DNA of 42,526 bases from Selenomonas sp. AE3005 (GTDB taxonomy: Bacteria; Bacillota; Negativicutes; Selenomonadales; Selenomonadaceae), in contig NZ_KK366040.1 of NCBI RefSeq assembly GCF_000686945.1, positions 272,405 to 314,930 of the forward strand, in the 5' to 3' direction. The notes under the pieces were generated by a model. It was given only the letters and a program-made list of their open reading frames with translations, ran no database searches and had not been told where the DNA came from. Within the stretch, counting starts at the first letter, position 1. Each line of letters begins with the position of its first letter. Of this stretch, positions 6,688 through 13,297 are shown piece by piece. The position numbers were made by a program, and so were the translations under genes.

Positions 6688-7805
6688 CGGGACAGGAGAA
6701 ACTGACGAAAGCTGAGGAACGGGAGTTTGCCCGGGAACTGGTGGCTAAAATCGGTGAGCTGGCGGCGTCTACGGGGCGTAAATTGCGTTTTATGGAGGTT
6801 TGCGGCACGCATACGGTGGCGATTTTTCGCGCCGGGCTGCGGCAGATATTGCCTGATTCGGTGGAACTTGTATCCGGGCCGGGGTGTCCGGTATGTGTGA
6901 CGCCGGATGATTATATGGATAAGGCCATTGCCTATGCGCAGCGTGATGATGTGATTATTGCCACTTTTGGCGATATGCTCAAAGTTCCCGGTTCGAAGTC
7001 CAGTTTGAATGAGGCTAAAACCAATGGGGCGGATATTCGTATTGTTTACTCGCCTATGGACAGCATTCAGATTGCCAAAGATAATCCGGATAAAAAAGTT
7101 ATTTTTCTGGCTGTAGGCTTTGAAACTACGGCTCCCACGGCGGCGGCTACGGTGCTGGCGGCTGAGCAGCAGGGAGTAACGAATCTTTATATGTTGTCGG
7201 CGCAAAAACTGGTGCCGCCGGTGATGGAAACACTTTTAAATGATGAGGAAGTCCATGTGGACGGTTTTATCCTGCCGGGTCATGTGTCGGTAGTTACGGG
7301 GACAGGCGTCTATGAGCCGGTTATCAGCAAATATCATGTGCCGGGTGTGGTCACTGGTTTTGAACCGCTGCAGATTTTGCGCGGGCTTTACCGGCTGGTG
7401 CAGCAGGTCGTCAAGGGTGAGGCTAAGGTGGAAAATGAGTACACCGATGTGGTAAAAGCCGAAGGCAATCCCGTATCCATGGCGATTACCAGCAGAGTTT
7501 ATGAACCTTGTGATACAGGCTGGCGCGGCATGGGGATTGTGCCTTTGTCGGGGCTGAAGATGAAGGCGGAATATGCTTGTTTTGATATTGAGCAGGTACT
7601 GCCGGTGGCCGTGGAGACGGTGACGAAAAAGACGGCCTGCCGCTGTGGTGAGGTGCTCAGGGGCATAGTTACGCCGCAGGAGTGTCCGCTCTTTGGCAAG
7701 GCCTGTGTGCCTACGCATGCTATCGGGCCGTGTATGGTGTCAGTGGAAGGTGTATGTGCGGCCTGGTATAAATATGGTCAGGGGAGGTTTGAATATGGCA
7801 AATGA
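6684..7805 (+). CDS. hypD: Hydrogenase formation protein HypD
   Basis: HypD is the iron-sulfur scaffold on which HypC, HypD and HypE assemble the Fe(CN)2CO ligand set. The 373-residue product has the expected motifs: VCGTHT near residue 37, SGPGCPVCVTP (about 68-78), and a C-terminal Cys-rich part (CRCGEVLRG, PQECPLFGKAC, GPCMVS) that holds the [4Fe-4S] cluster. The GTG start at 6684 overlaps the hypC stop. Its own stop lies 11 bases inside hypE, whose ribosome site (GGGGAGG, 7781-7787) is in the hypD end. Confidence 0.97.
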   Translation: MTGQEKLTKAEEREFARELVAKIGELAASTGRKLRFMEVCGTHTVAIFRAGLRQILPDSVELVSGPGCPVCVTPDDYMDKAIAYAQRDDVIIATFGDMLKVPGSKSSLNEAKTNGADIRIVYSPMDSIQIAKDNPDKKVIFLAVGFETTAPTAAATVLAAEQQGVTNLYMLSAQKLVPPVMETLLNDEEVHVDGFILPGHVSVVTGTGVYEPVISKYHVPGVVTGFEPLQILRGLYRLVQQVVKGEAKVENEYTDVVKAEGNPVSMAITSRVYEPCDTGWRGMGIVPLSGLKMKAEYACFDIEQVLPVAVETVTKKTACRCGEVLRGIVTPQECPLFGKACVPTHAIGPCMVSVEGVCAAWYKYGQGRFEYGK

Positions 7806-8802
7806 TAGGGTAACCCTGGCGCATGGGGCCGGCGGCAAAGTGAGTCAGGAATTGATGGAGCAGGTTATTTTGCCGGCTTATGGCAATCCGGTGCTCAATA
7901 CCCTGCATGATGGGGCATTGGTGAATATGGCAGGTGAAGTGGCGTTCACCACGGATTCCTATGTGGTGCAGCCGCTGTTTTTTGCCGGGGGCAATATCGG
8001 CAAGCTGGCGGTCTGTGGTACGGTAAATGACTTGTCAATGACCGGGGCAGTGCCGCGGTATTTGTCGGTGGGGATGATTATTGAAGAAGGGTTCCCCATC
8101 AAAGACCTGCAGACCATTGTGCAGACGATGCGTGCTATGGCAGATGAGGCCGGTGTGGTTATTGCTACGGGGGATACCAAGGTAGTGGAAAAGGGCAAGG
8201 CCGATGGTATTTTTATCAATACTGCCGGGATTGGCGATAAGATTCCCGGGACGGATATCAGTCCGCTGAATGTTAAGCCGGGCATGAAGGTTATTTTGTC
8301 GGGCTTTATCGGTGACCATGCGGCGGCCATTATGGCCGGGCGGCATAATATCAGCCTGCCGGCTAGTGTGCAGACGGACTGTGCGCCGCTTAATAAGATG
8401 ACCAAAGCGATGCTTGAGGCGGCGCCGGACATCGCAGTTATGCGTGACCCCACCCGGGGCGGTGTGGCAGCCGTGCTCAATGAAATTGCGGCGGCCTCGC
8501 AGTGCGGTATTTTGATAGATGAGGATGAGATTCCCATTCATCCTGAGGTGCAGGGTGTCTGTGATATGCTGGGCTTTGACCCGTTGTATCTGGCTAATGA
8601 GGGCAAGTGTGTGGCGTTTGTGCCGGCTGCAAGTGCGGAAAAGGTGCTGAAGGCTATGCGGACAAGTCCCTACGGGCAGGCGGCCAGGATTATCGGTGAA
8701 GTGACGGCTGAGGCGCCGGGAACCGTAGGATTAAGGACGGCTATCGGCGGTATTCGCGTGGTGGATATGCCGCTGGGGAATATAGTGCCGCGAATTTGTT
8801 AA
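7795..8802 (+). CDS. hypE: Carbamoyl dehydratase HypE
   Basis: HypE dehydrates a carbamoyl group on its own C-terminal cysteine to a thiocyanate, which becomes the cyanide ligand of the hydrogenase iron. The 335-residue product shows the AIR-synthase-like fold motifs (LAHGAGGKVSQELM at the start, DPTRGGVAA in the middle) and ends in PRIC, the conserved C-terminal Cys. The ATG at 7795 follows GGGGAGG and gives the usual N-terminus; the frame opens earlier at 7693, inside hypD. The carbamoyl donor HypF is not in this window and must be encoded elsewhere if the enzyme matures. A long hairpin element follows 11 bases after the stop. Confidence 0.97.
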   Translation: MANDRVTLAHGAGGKVSQELMEQVILPAYGNPVLNTLHDGALVNMAGEVAFTTDSYVVQPLFFAGGNIGKLAVCGTVNDLSMTGAVPRYLSVGMIIEEGFPIKDLQTIVQTMRAMADEAGVVIATGDTKVVEKGKADGIFINTAGIGDKIPGTDISPLNVKPGMKVILSGFIGDHAAAIMAGRHNISLPASVQTDCAPLNKMTKAMLEAAPDIAVMRDPTRGGVAAVLNEIAAASQCGILIDEDEIPIHPEVQGVCDMLGFDPLYLANEGKCVAFVPAASAEKVLKAMRTSPYGQAARIIGEVTAEAPGTVGLRTAIGGIRVVDMPLGNIVPRIC

Positions 8803-8813
8803 GTTGTTGCGTT

Positions 8814-9010
8814 GCCTCGGGGCGGTGGCAGTTGGTTGGCTGCGCTGAGAGGCCGGGCTAAAATAATTTTTTGCTATTTATATAACTGGAAAAGCAAAAA
8901 CTCGCTGCGCTCAGACAGTATGCTTTTCCAGTTATTTTTGTGGTTAGCAAAAAATTATTTCTTCACGCCCGTCCTCTTACGCTCCGCCACCCAACTGCCA
9001 CCGCCCCTCG
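8814..9010. repeat. Long intergenic hairpin element, copy B
   Basis: This is a 197-base imperfect palindrome just after hypE. Outer arms centred on GGGCGGTGGCAGTTGG pair across the element (about 8819-8835 with 8990-9006). A middle stem AATAATTTTTTGC (from 8861) pairs with GCAAAAAATTATT (8947-8959), with the same kind of asymmetric bulge as copy A. The inner stem 8882-8896 pairs perfectly with 8921-8935. The 22-base loop core at 8898-8919 is identical to that of copy A. Two short open frames in this region (8812-9096 and 8940-9125) are products of the palindrome, not genes. Confidence 0.85.
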
Positions 9011-9068
9011 AAGTTACGCTTGTTATTCGTGGCTCGATGTTAAGGCTGTCGCGAACCTCTCCCAAAAC

Positions 9069-9097
9069 TTGCATGAAGATGGCTTTTTCGCTATAAT
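9069..9097 (+). promoter_or_regulatory. Promoter for the secreted protein at 9150
   Basis: TTGCAT (9069-9074), a 17-base spacer and TATAAT (9092-9097) form a good sigma-A-type promoter 53 bases before the start codon. Confidence 0.75.
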
Positions 9098-9149
9098 GAA
9101 CCGTGTTTGGAAGAGATTGATTTGATAATTATAGAAAGAAGCGAAATAG

Positions 9150-9569
9150 ATGAAAATTGGGCGGATTTTGCCGTTGGTGGCAGGTTTGTTACTGTGGGGG
9201 AGTGTCAGCGTTTTTGCTGAGGATATGCAGTTTGTGGACGCGGTAGGGCCTACGGGGTATTATGTGGACGTAGACTCCATTGGCTATACGCAGACGGTGG
9301 AAATGCTGCCGGATAATCAGCAGAAACAGTACGAACTGGTGCAAGCCCGGGTGGCGGTGATTAAAGCACGCACCAACCGCCGTTATATCTATTGGATGCA
9401 GTTCAACAGGGAAAAGCTGGTATATCGCATTTTATCTTCCAAGGTGCAGGTTTATGATACCAAGGAAATTGTGGAAGAAAATAATATACCGACACCGGAG
9501 TTCCCGTTTGTAGAAACCTCTCCGATGCAGACGGTTGTGAATTTTATTTACGAACAGCCGCGTAAATAA
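9150..9569 (+). CDS. Secreted protein of unknown function
   Basis: The 139-residue product starts with a typical signal peptide (MKIGRILPLVAGLLLWGSVS, cleavage expected near VFA-ED). The mature part is about 115 residues, rich in beta-prone stretches (GYYVDVDSIGY, YELVQARVAVIKA, YIYWMQFNREKLVYRIL). It ends with a short segment, METVVNFIYE-like (MQTVVNFIYEQPRK). It resembles small periplasmic surface-antigen-like proteins common in Negativicutes, but I can name no family. It has its own promoter at 9069-9097 and a strong hairpin after it, so it is probably a single-gene unit. The ribosome site (AAAGAAGCGA) is weak. Confidence 0.8.
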   Translation: MKIGRILPLVAGLLLWGSVSVFAEDMQFVDAVGPTGYYVDVDSIGYTQTVEMLPDNQQKQYELVQARVAVIKARTNRRYIYWMQFNREKLVYRILSSKVQVYDTKEIVEENNIPTPEFPFVETSPMQTVVNFIYEQPRK

Positions 9570-9575
9570 ATGCTG

Positions 9576-9605
9576 GAAATCTCCCCCAAACCTGGGGGAG
9601 ATTTC
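9576..9605. terminator. Hairpin after the secreted protein gene
   Basis: GAAATCTCCCCC (9576-9587) pairs perfectly with GGGGGAGATTTC (9594-9605). The run of T is short and inside the stem, so termination may be incomplete. The next gene starts only 24 bases later, so it is likely read partly from upstream. Confidence 0.65.
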
Positions 9606-9628
9606 TGCTATGCAGAATGGAGGCTATT

Positions 9629-10564
9629 ATGACAGAAATAGATGTGCTAAAAAAAGATACGGCCTATTTGTCGATTATTTCCAATACGGTATTGGTCCTG
9701 TTAAAACTCATTGTCGGCATTTGGGGGGGCGCGGTGAGTCTGATTTCGGAGGCGCTGCATTCCAGTGTGGATTTGCTGGCCTCCCTGATTGCCTTTTGGG
9801 CTGTGAAAAAGTCTGTCACGCCGCCGGATATGGAGCATGATTACGGCCATGGCAAGTTTGAAAATCTGTCGGCGGCGGTGGAGGCGCTGCTTATCGTCGC
9901 TGCGGCCGGCGGCATTGTCTATGAGGCTGTTGAACACATGGGACAGGAAAAAATGCCGGCCATGCTGGAGCTGGGTGTGGTCATTATGCTTGTTTCCATT
10001 GTCATCAATCTTTGGGTATCGCAGCGGCTGATAAAGGTGGGGCGCATGACGGATTCGCAGGCGCTGGAGGCCGATGGGCTGCATTTGCGCGCTGATGTCT
10101 GGACCTCTGTAGGTGTTATGCTGGGGCTGGTGCTTATGAAGTTTACCGGCTGGGCTTGGCTGGATGGTGTCATTGCTATTGTGGTGGCGGTGATAATCTT
10201 CCGCGAAGGCTGGAAAATGGTGGTGTCATCGACTTTGGAACTTACGGATGTCAGCCTGCCGGAGGAACAGGAAAGCCGGATTATGGCCATCATTGACGCT
10301 GTGCCGGAGGTCGTAGGCTGTCATTGCCTGCGCACACGCAAATCAGGCTCCTATAAACTGCTGGACGTTCATGTACTCTTTAACGGCAATATGCACCTGT
10401 CACATGTGCATGCCATTTGTGACGAGCTCGAGGATCAAATCCGGGCGGAGTTTGGTTCGTTTGATATCCTCATACATCCCGAGCCGGCCGGTATTCATGC
10501 CCCGGAAACAAAGGAAAGCCAGTATGAAAATGCAAAAAAACCGGCAGAAATTGAAGAATCTTAA
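9629..10564 (+). CDS. Cation diffusion facilitator family transporter
   Basis: This is a membrane antiporter that exports divalent metal cations. The 311-residue product has about six hydrophobic segments followed by a cytoplasmic domain of about 100 residues. Putative metal ligands are HSSVD in segment 2 (after ISEAL) and HLRAD in segment 5. This His/Asp-His/Asp set is usual for zinc or cobalt exporters rather than the all-Asp site of iron/manganese types. The motif HDYGHGKFENL follows segment 3. The ATG at 9629 (MTEIDVLKKD) is preferred to the one at 9617, since GGAGG at 9619-9623 precedes it. It sits between two secreted-protein genes; a link to nickel handling by the upstream hyp genes is possible but not shown. 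Confidence 0.92.
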   Translation: MTEIDVLKKDTAYLSIISNTVLVLLKLIVGIWGGAVSLISEALHSSVDLLASLIAFWAVKKSVTPPDMEHDYGHGKFENLSAAVEALLIVAAAGGIVYEAVEHMGQEKMPAMLELGVVIMLVSIVINLWVSQRLIKVGRMTDSQALEADGLHLRADVWTSVGVMLGLVLMKFTGWAWLDGVIAIVVAVIIFREGWKMVVSSTLELTDVSLPEEQESRIMAIIDAVPEVVGCHCLRTRKSGSYKLLDVHVLFNGNMHLSHVHAICDELEDQIRAEFGSFDILIHPEPAGIHAPETKESQYENAKKPAEIEES

Positions 10565-10640
10565 TTAGATTTTAACGATATCACGCTAAAATGTGATAGA
10601 ATAGAAACCGTGATAATAACAAGAATGGGGGAACTTGTCT

Positions 10641-11564
10641 ATGAAATTCCGTAAAATATGTGCGATGATGCTGTCGGCCCTGCTGGTGGTGTCCTCTCTG
10701 GGCGTCGCCAGTGCCCAGACACCGGAAACCGTACAGGCCAAGCTGGGGGCAGTAGAAAAGGATACCTATGGTGTAGAACAGACTGGCGCGCTGCTCGACC
10801 GTATCAACAAGCTGGAAAAGGATTATATCGGCAGCCACCGCAGCGGCAGCATGATGGCCCGGGTGGACGCTCTCTATGATGATGTTTATACCAACAGCAC
10901 GACGCCGTCTATCCTGGCGCAGCTGAATGCTGTGGAATGGAACATTTCCCATGAAGTCAGCATGAACTCTGTGGAAAAGCGTCTTGCTGATATGGAAATG
11001 ACCATCGATGGCAAGACTACGGAAGGTACGTATAAAAAACGTATTTCCAAGTTGTCCAAAGCCTCTTTCGGCGCAGTAGAACTGCCGCTGCAGCAGGTGA
11101 TTGTTCCGAAAAATACCTTGATTAAGGTAGCACTGGTAGACCCGGTGAACACCAAGAACCTGAAAAAAGGCGATGTTATCCGCTATAAGGTTGCCAGTGA
11201 TGTTATTGTTGATGGCAAGCTGGTTTTCGCCAAGGGCGAGCCGGGTGACGGTACGGTGCTGAAGGTAAAGCAGGCCAGAAACTTTGGCCGTGATGCGGAA
11301 CTGGAAATTGACTATAAGCAGACGAAATCCATCGATGGTACTTATGTCAACACCTTCATGGGTGAAGAAGCCAAGGAACAGATGAAGAGCATGGCCATGG
11401 CTGCCGGTGCCAGCCTGGCAGGTATCATTATCCTTGGGCCTATCGGCGTAATCGGTGGTGCTTTTGTGAAGGGCAAGAATATCGACCTGCCGGCCGGTAC
11501 GGAATTCTACATTCAGACGAAAGCTGATACGCAGCTGTTTGGCGTAGTTACCACGGCGGAATAA
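10641..11564 (+). CDS. Secreted protein with six 20-residue repeats and a glycine-rich C-terminal segment
   Basis: The 307-residue product has a signal peptide (residues 1-25, cleavage near ASA-QT). From residue 34 to about 144 it contains roughly six tandem 20-residue units, each opening with a pattern like (R/K)-(I/L)-x-x-(L/V)-E-x-D. Examples are KLGAVEKD, RINKLEKD, RVDALYDD, QLNAVEWN, RLADMEMT and RISKLSKA. The C-terminal half is beta-rich and includes a hydrophobic glycine-rich stretch (MAMAAGASLAGIIILGPIG, near residue 255-275) that could enter a membrane. The ATG at 10641 follows GGGGGAAC; the TTG at 10635 is less likely. I recognise no named family. A cell-envelope role is an inference from export and repeats. 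It ends at a clear terminator. Confidence 0.85.
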   Translation: MKFRKICAMMLSALLVVSSLGVASAQTPETVQAKLGAVEKDTYGVEQTGALLDRINKLEKDYIGSHRSGSMMARVDALYDDVYTNSTTPSILAQLNAVEWNISHEVSMNSVEKRLADMEMTIDGKTTEGTYKKRISKLSKASFGAVELPLQQVIVPKNTLIKVALVDPVNTKNLKKGDVIRYKVASDVIVDGKLVFAKGEPGDGTVLKVKQARNFGRDAELEIDYKQTKSIDGTYVNTFMGEEAKEQMKSMAMAAGASLAGIIILGPIGVIGGAFVKGKNIDLPAGTEFYIQTKADTQLFGVVTTAE

Positions 11565-11581
11565 AAGTAAATGAGTTTTAG

Positions 11582-11618
11582 GCAGTGTTGGCAGAAGGGA
11601 GCTGACACTGCTTTTTTA
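11582..11618 (+). terminator. Rho-independent terminator
   Basis: GCAGTGT (11582-11588) pairs with ACACTGC (11605-11611), with a partly paired interior, and is followed by a run of T. Confidence 0.8.
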
Positions 11619-11657
11619 TTATAGTGGCATAATGATATGGTTATGCTCCGCGTTATA

Positions 11658-11686
11658 TTGACTTTAGATTATGGCAGGTGTAAAAT
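11658..11686 (+). promoter_or_regulatory. Promoter of the marR-RND operon
   Basis: TTGACT (11658-11663), a 17-base spacer and TAAAAT (11681-11686) form a good promoter just before a palindrome that probably serves as operator. Confidence 0.7.
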
Positions 11687-11688
11687 AA

Positions 11689-11701
11689 TTGATATAATCA
11701 A
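11689..11701. promoter_or_regulatory. Palindromic operator, likely for the MarR regulator
   Basis: TTGATATAATCAA is a perfect 5-3-5 palindrome just downstream of the -10 box, where a bound repressor would block initiation. A second weaker repeat, TCAA-CTTAAA-TTGA, overlaps it at 11698-11711. MarR proteins commonly autoregulate through such sites. Confidence 0.6.
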
Positions 11702-11754
11702 CTTAAATTGAATTGTGTAGTGATATAGGGGAAAATTGCGAAGGAGGATTCATA

Positions 11755-12237
11755 ATGGATGAATTTGTGAACTGGGGACGCTGGTTTTCGATTTTGCACC
11801 GCCGCTCACAGTTGTTTGTGGTGGAGGCCTGTCAGAAGTATGGGCTGACTTTTTCTGAATACTGCATGCTGATCCGGCTTTATGACCGTGAAGGTTCCAA
11901 GCAGGATGAGCTGGCAGCCATGCTGTATCTGGACAAGGCTGTGGTAACCAGAACCATCAACCTGTTGGTTGATAAAGGTTTTATTGTCCGGCAGGCTGAT
12001 ACCGAAGATAAACGTGTACGCCGGATATATATGACGGAATACGGCCGGGAGCAATATGGATATCTGCGCAACATCATTCAGGGCTGGATAGATTATCTGG
12101 TAAAAGATATGGACCCGGCGGAGGTAAAGGGAATGTTTGAAGGGTTCCACAAATTGGTTGACCGGGCCTGTGAGGCTGATTTGGTAGAGCTGGCCAAGCA
12201 TGTGCCGCAGGGAGGCGAGCGGCGTGAAAAATTGTAA
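11755..12237 (+). CDS. MarR family transcriptional regulator
   Basis: The 160-residue product is a winged-helix repressor of the MarR family. The recognition helix region reads LDKAVVTRTINLLVDKGFI, followed by the wing with the DKRVRRIYMTEYGRE signature (about residues 80-103). The ATG at 11755 is chosen because AAGGAGG (11741-11747) precedes it; the upstream frame start at 11713 has no ribosome site. The gene overlaps the start of the adaptor gene by 14 bases, so it belongs to the efflux operon and very likely represses it through the palindrome at 11689. The inducer cannot be read from the sequence. Confidence 0.93.
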   Translation: MDEFVNWGRWFSILHRRSQLFVVEACQKYGLTFSEYCMLIRLYDREGSKQDELAAMLYLDKAVVTRTINLLVDKGFIVRQADTEDKRVRRIYMTEYGREQYGYLRNIIQGWIDYLVKDMDPAEVKGMFEGFHKLVDRACEADLVELAKHVPQGGERREKL

Positions 12238-13297
12238 GTTGCTGGCAGTAACGGCTGTATCCCTGGCACTGCTGCTGGGCGGCTGTGGCAGCCAGCCCAA
12301 GACGGCTGATAAGCCGCTGCTCGTGAAAACGCAGCAGGCAGGCCTGAGGGCAGAATCGCAGACCGGGAGTTATTCCGGTACGGTAAAAGGCCGTTATGAA
12401 ACTAATATGTCTTTTCAAGTTGGCGGACAAATTATTGCCCGTAATGTTCAAGTGGGCAGCCGGGTACGGGCCGGGGACGTGCTGATGGTCATTGACAGCC
12501 GGGACGTACTCCAAAAGTCCAATCAGGGCGATGCGCAGGTGGCGTCTGCCCGGGCGCAGCTGGACCTGGCTAAGCGCAATCTGGGACGTTATACTCAGCT
12601 GTATCACGAAAGCGCTGTATCAAAGGCCACGCTCGACCAGTATCAGGCTAATTATGACGCGGCTTTTGCGTCCTATCGCAGTGCTTTGGCGCAGCAGGCG
12701 CAGGGGCATAATGCCCTGGGCTATACCAATCTGACCGCCGGCGCCAATGGTGTCGTGTCCGCTATTTCAGCCGAAGAAGGGCAGGTAGTAGCTGCCGGCC
12801 AGACTGTAATGACTTTGGTGCAGTCCGGGGAAATGGAAGTAGAAATCAATGTGCCGGAAAACCGGGTGGCAGAATTGTCCCTGGGTATGCCGGTGTCGGT
12901 GAGCTTTTGGGCCCTGCAGGGCCGGGCTGATGGCACAATCCGGGAGATTGCGCCAATGGCTGACACAGTGACTCGTACCTACAGGGTGCGCATTTCCCTG
13001 CCGGAACCGCCGGAGGGTATGCAGCTCGGGATGACGGCCAGTGTCAGTATAAAAACTGCCGGCAGCAGCATGGCGGAAGGTGCCGTGCTGCCTTTAGCGG
13101 CTGTTTTCCAAAACGGGGATTCGCCGGAGGTCTGGGTAGTCGGGGAAGATAATACGCTGACTGCCAAGCAGGTCAAGGTGGAAAGTCTGGGCGATGATAC
13201 TGTCCGGGTTACAGGCTTGAATGCCAGTGATGTGGTAGTCGTAGCAGGTGTACATAAACTGCATGCCGGACAGACAGTGCGGACGGAGGGAGACTAA
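12224..13297 (+). CDS. RND efflux periplasmic adaptor, lipoprotein
   Basis: This is the membrane fusion protein that links the inner-membrane RND pump to an outer-membrane channel. The 357-residue product starts at GTG 12224, 8 bases after AGGGAGG. It has a lipoprotein signal with lipobox LGGC (Cys21). A biotinyl-lipoyl-like half (VGGQIIARNVQVGSRVRAGD, about residues 65-85) is followed by an alpha-helical hairpin (about 95-165), the second lipoyl half (AGANGVVSAISAEEGQVV) and beta-barrel domains. Its stop overlaps the ATG of the RND gene (TAATG at 13295-13299), so the two are coupled. No outer-membrane TolC-type channel gene is in the window. Confidence 0.94.
   Translation: MKNCKLLAVTAVSLALLLGGCGSQPKTADKPLLVKTQQAGLRAESQTGSYSGTVKGRYETNMSFQVGGQIIARNVQVGSRVRAGDVLMVIDSRDVLQKSNQGDAQVASARAQLDLAKRNLGRYTQLYHESAVSKATLDQYQANYDAAFASYRSALAQQAQGHNALGYTNLTAGANGVVSAISAEEGQVVAAGQTVMTLVQSGEMEVEINVPENRVAELSLGMPVSVSFWALQGRADGTIREIAPMADTVTRTYRVRISLPEPPEGMQLGMTASVSIKTAGSSMAEGAVLPLAAVFQNGDSPEVWVVGEDNTLTAKQVKVESLGDDTVRVTGLNASDVVVVAGVHKLHAGQTVRTEGD

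Noticed and set aside
8812-9096. Short plus-strand frames over hairpin element B
   Set aside because: They lie in a palindrome, have no ribosome site and no protein-like composition.
11689-11701. FNR/CRP site TTGAT...ATCAA before marR
   Set aside because: The arms match, but the spacer is 3 bases instead of 4, and an adjacent marR gene explains the palindrome better.
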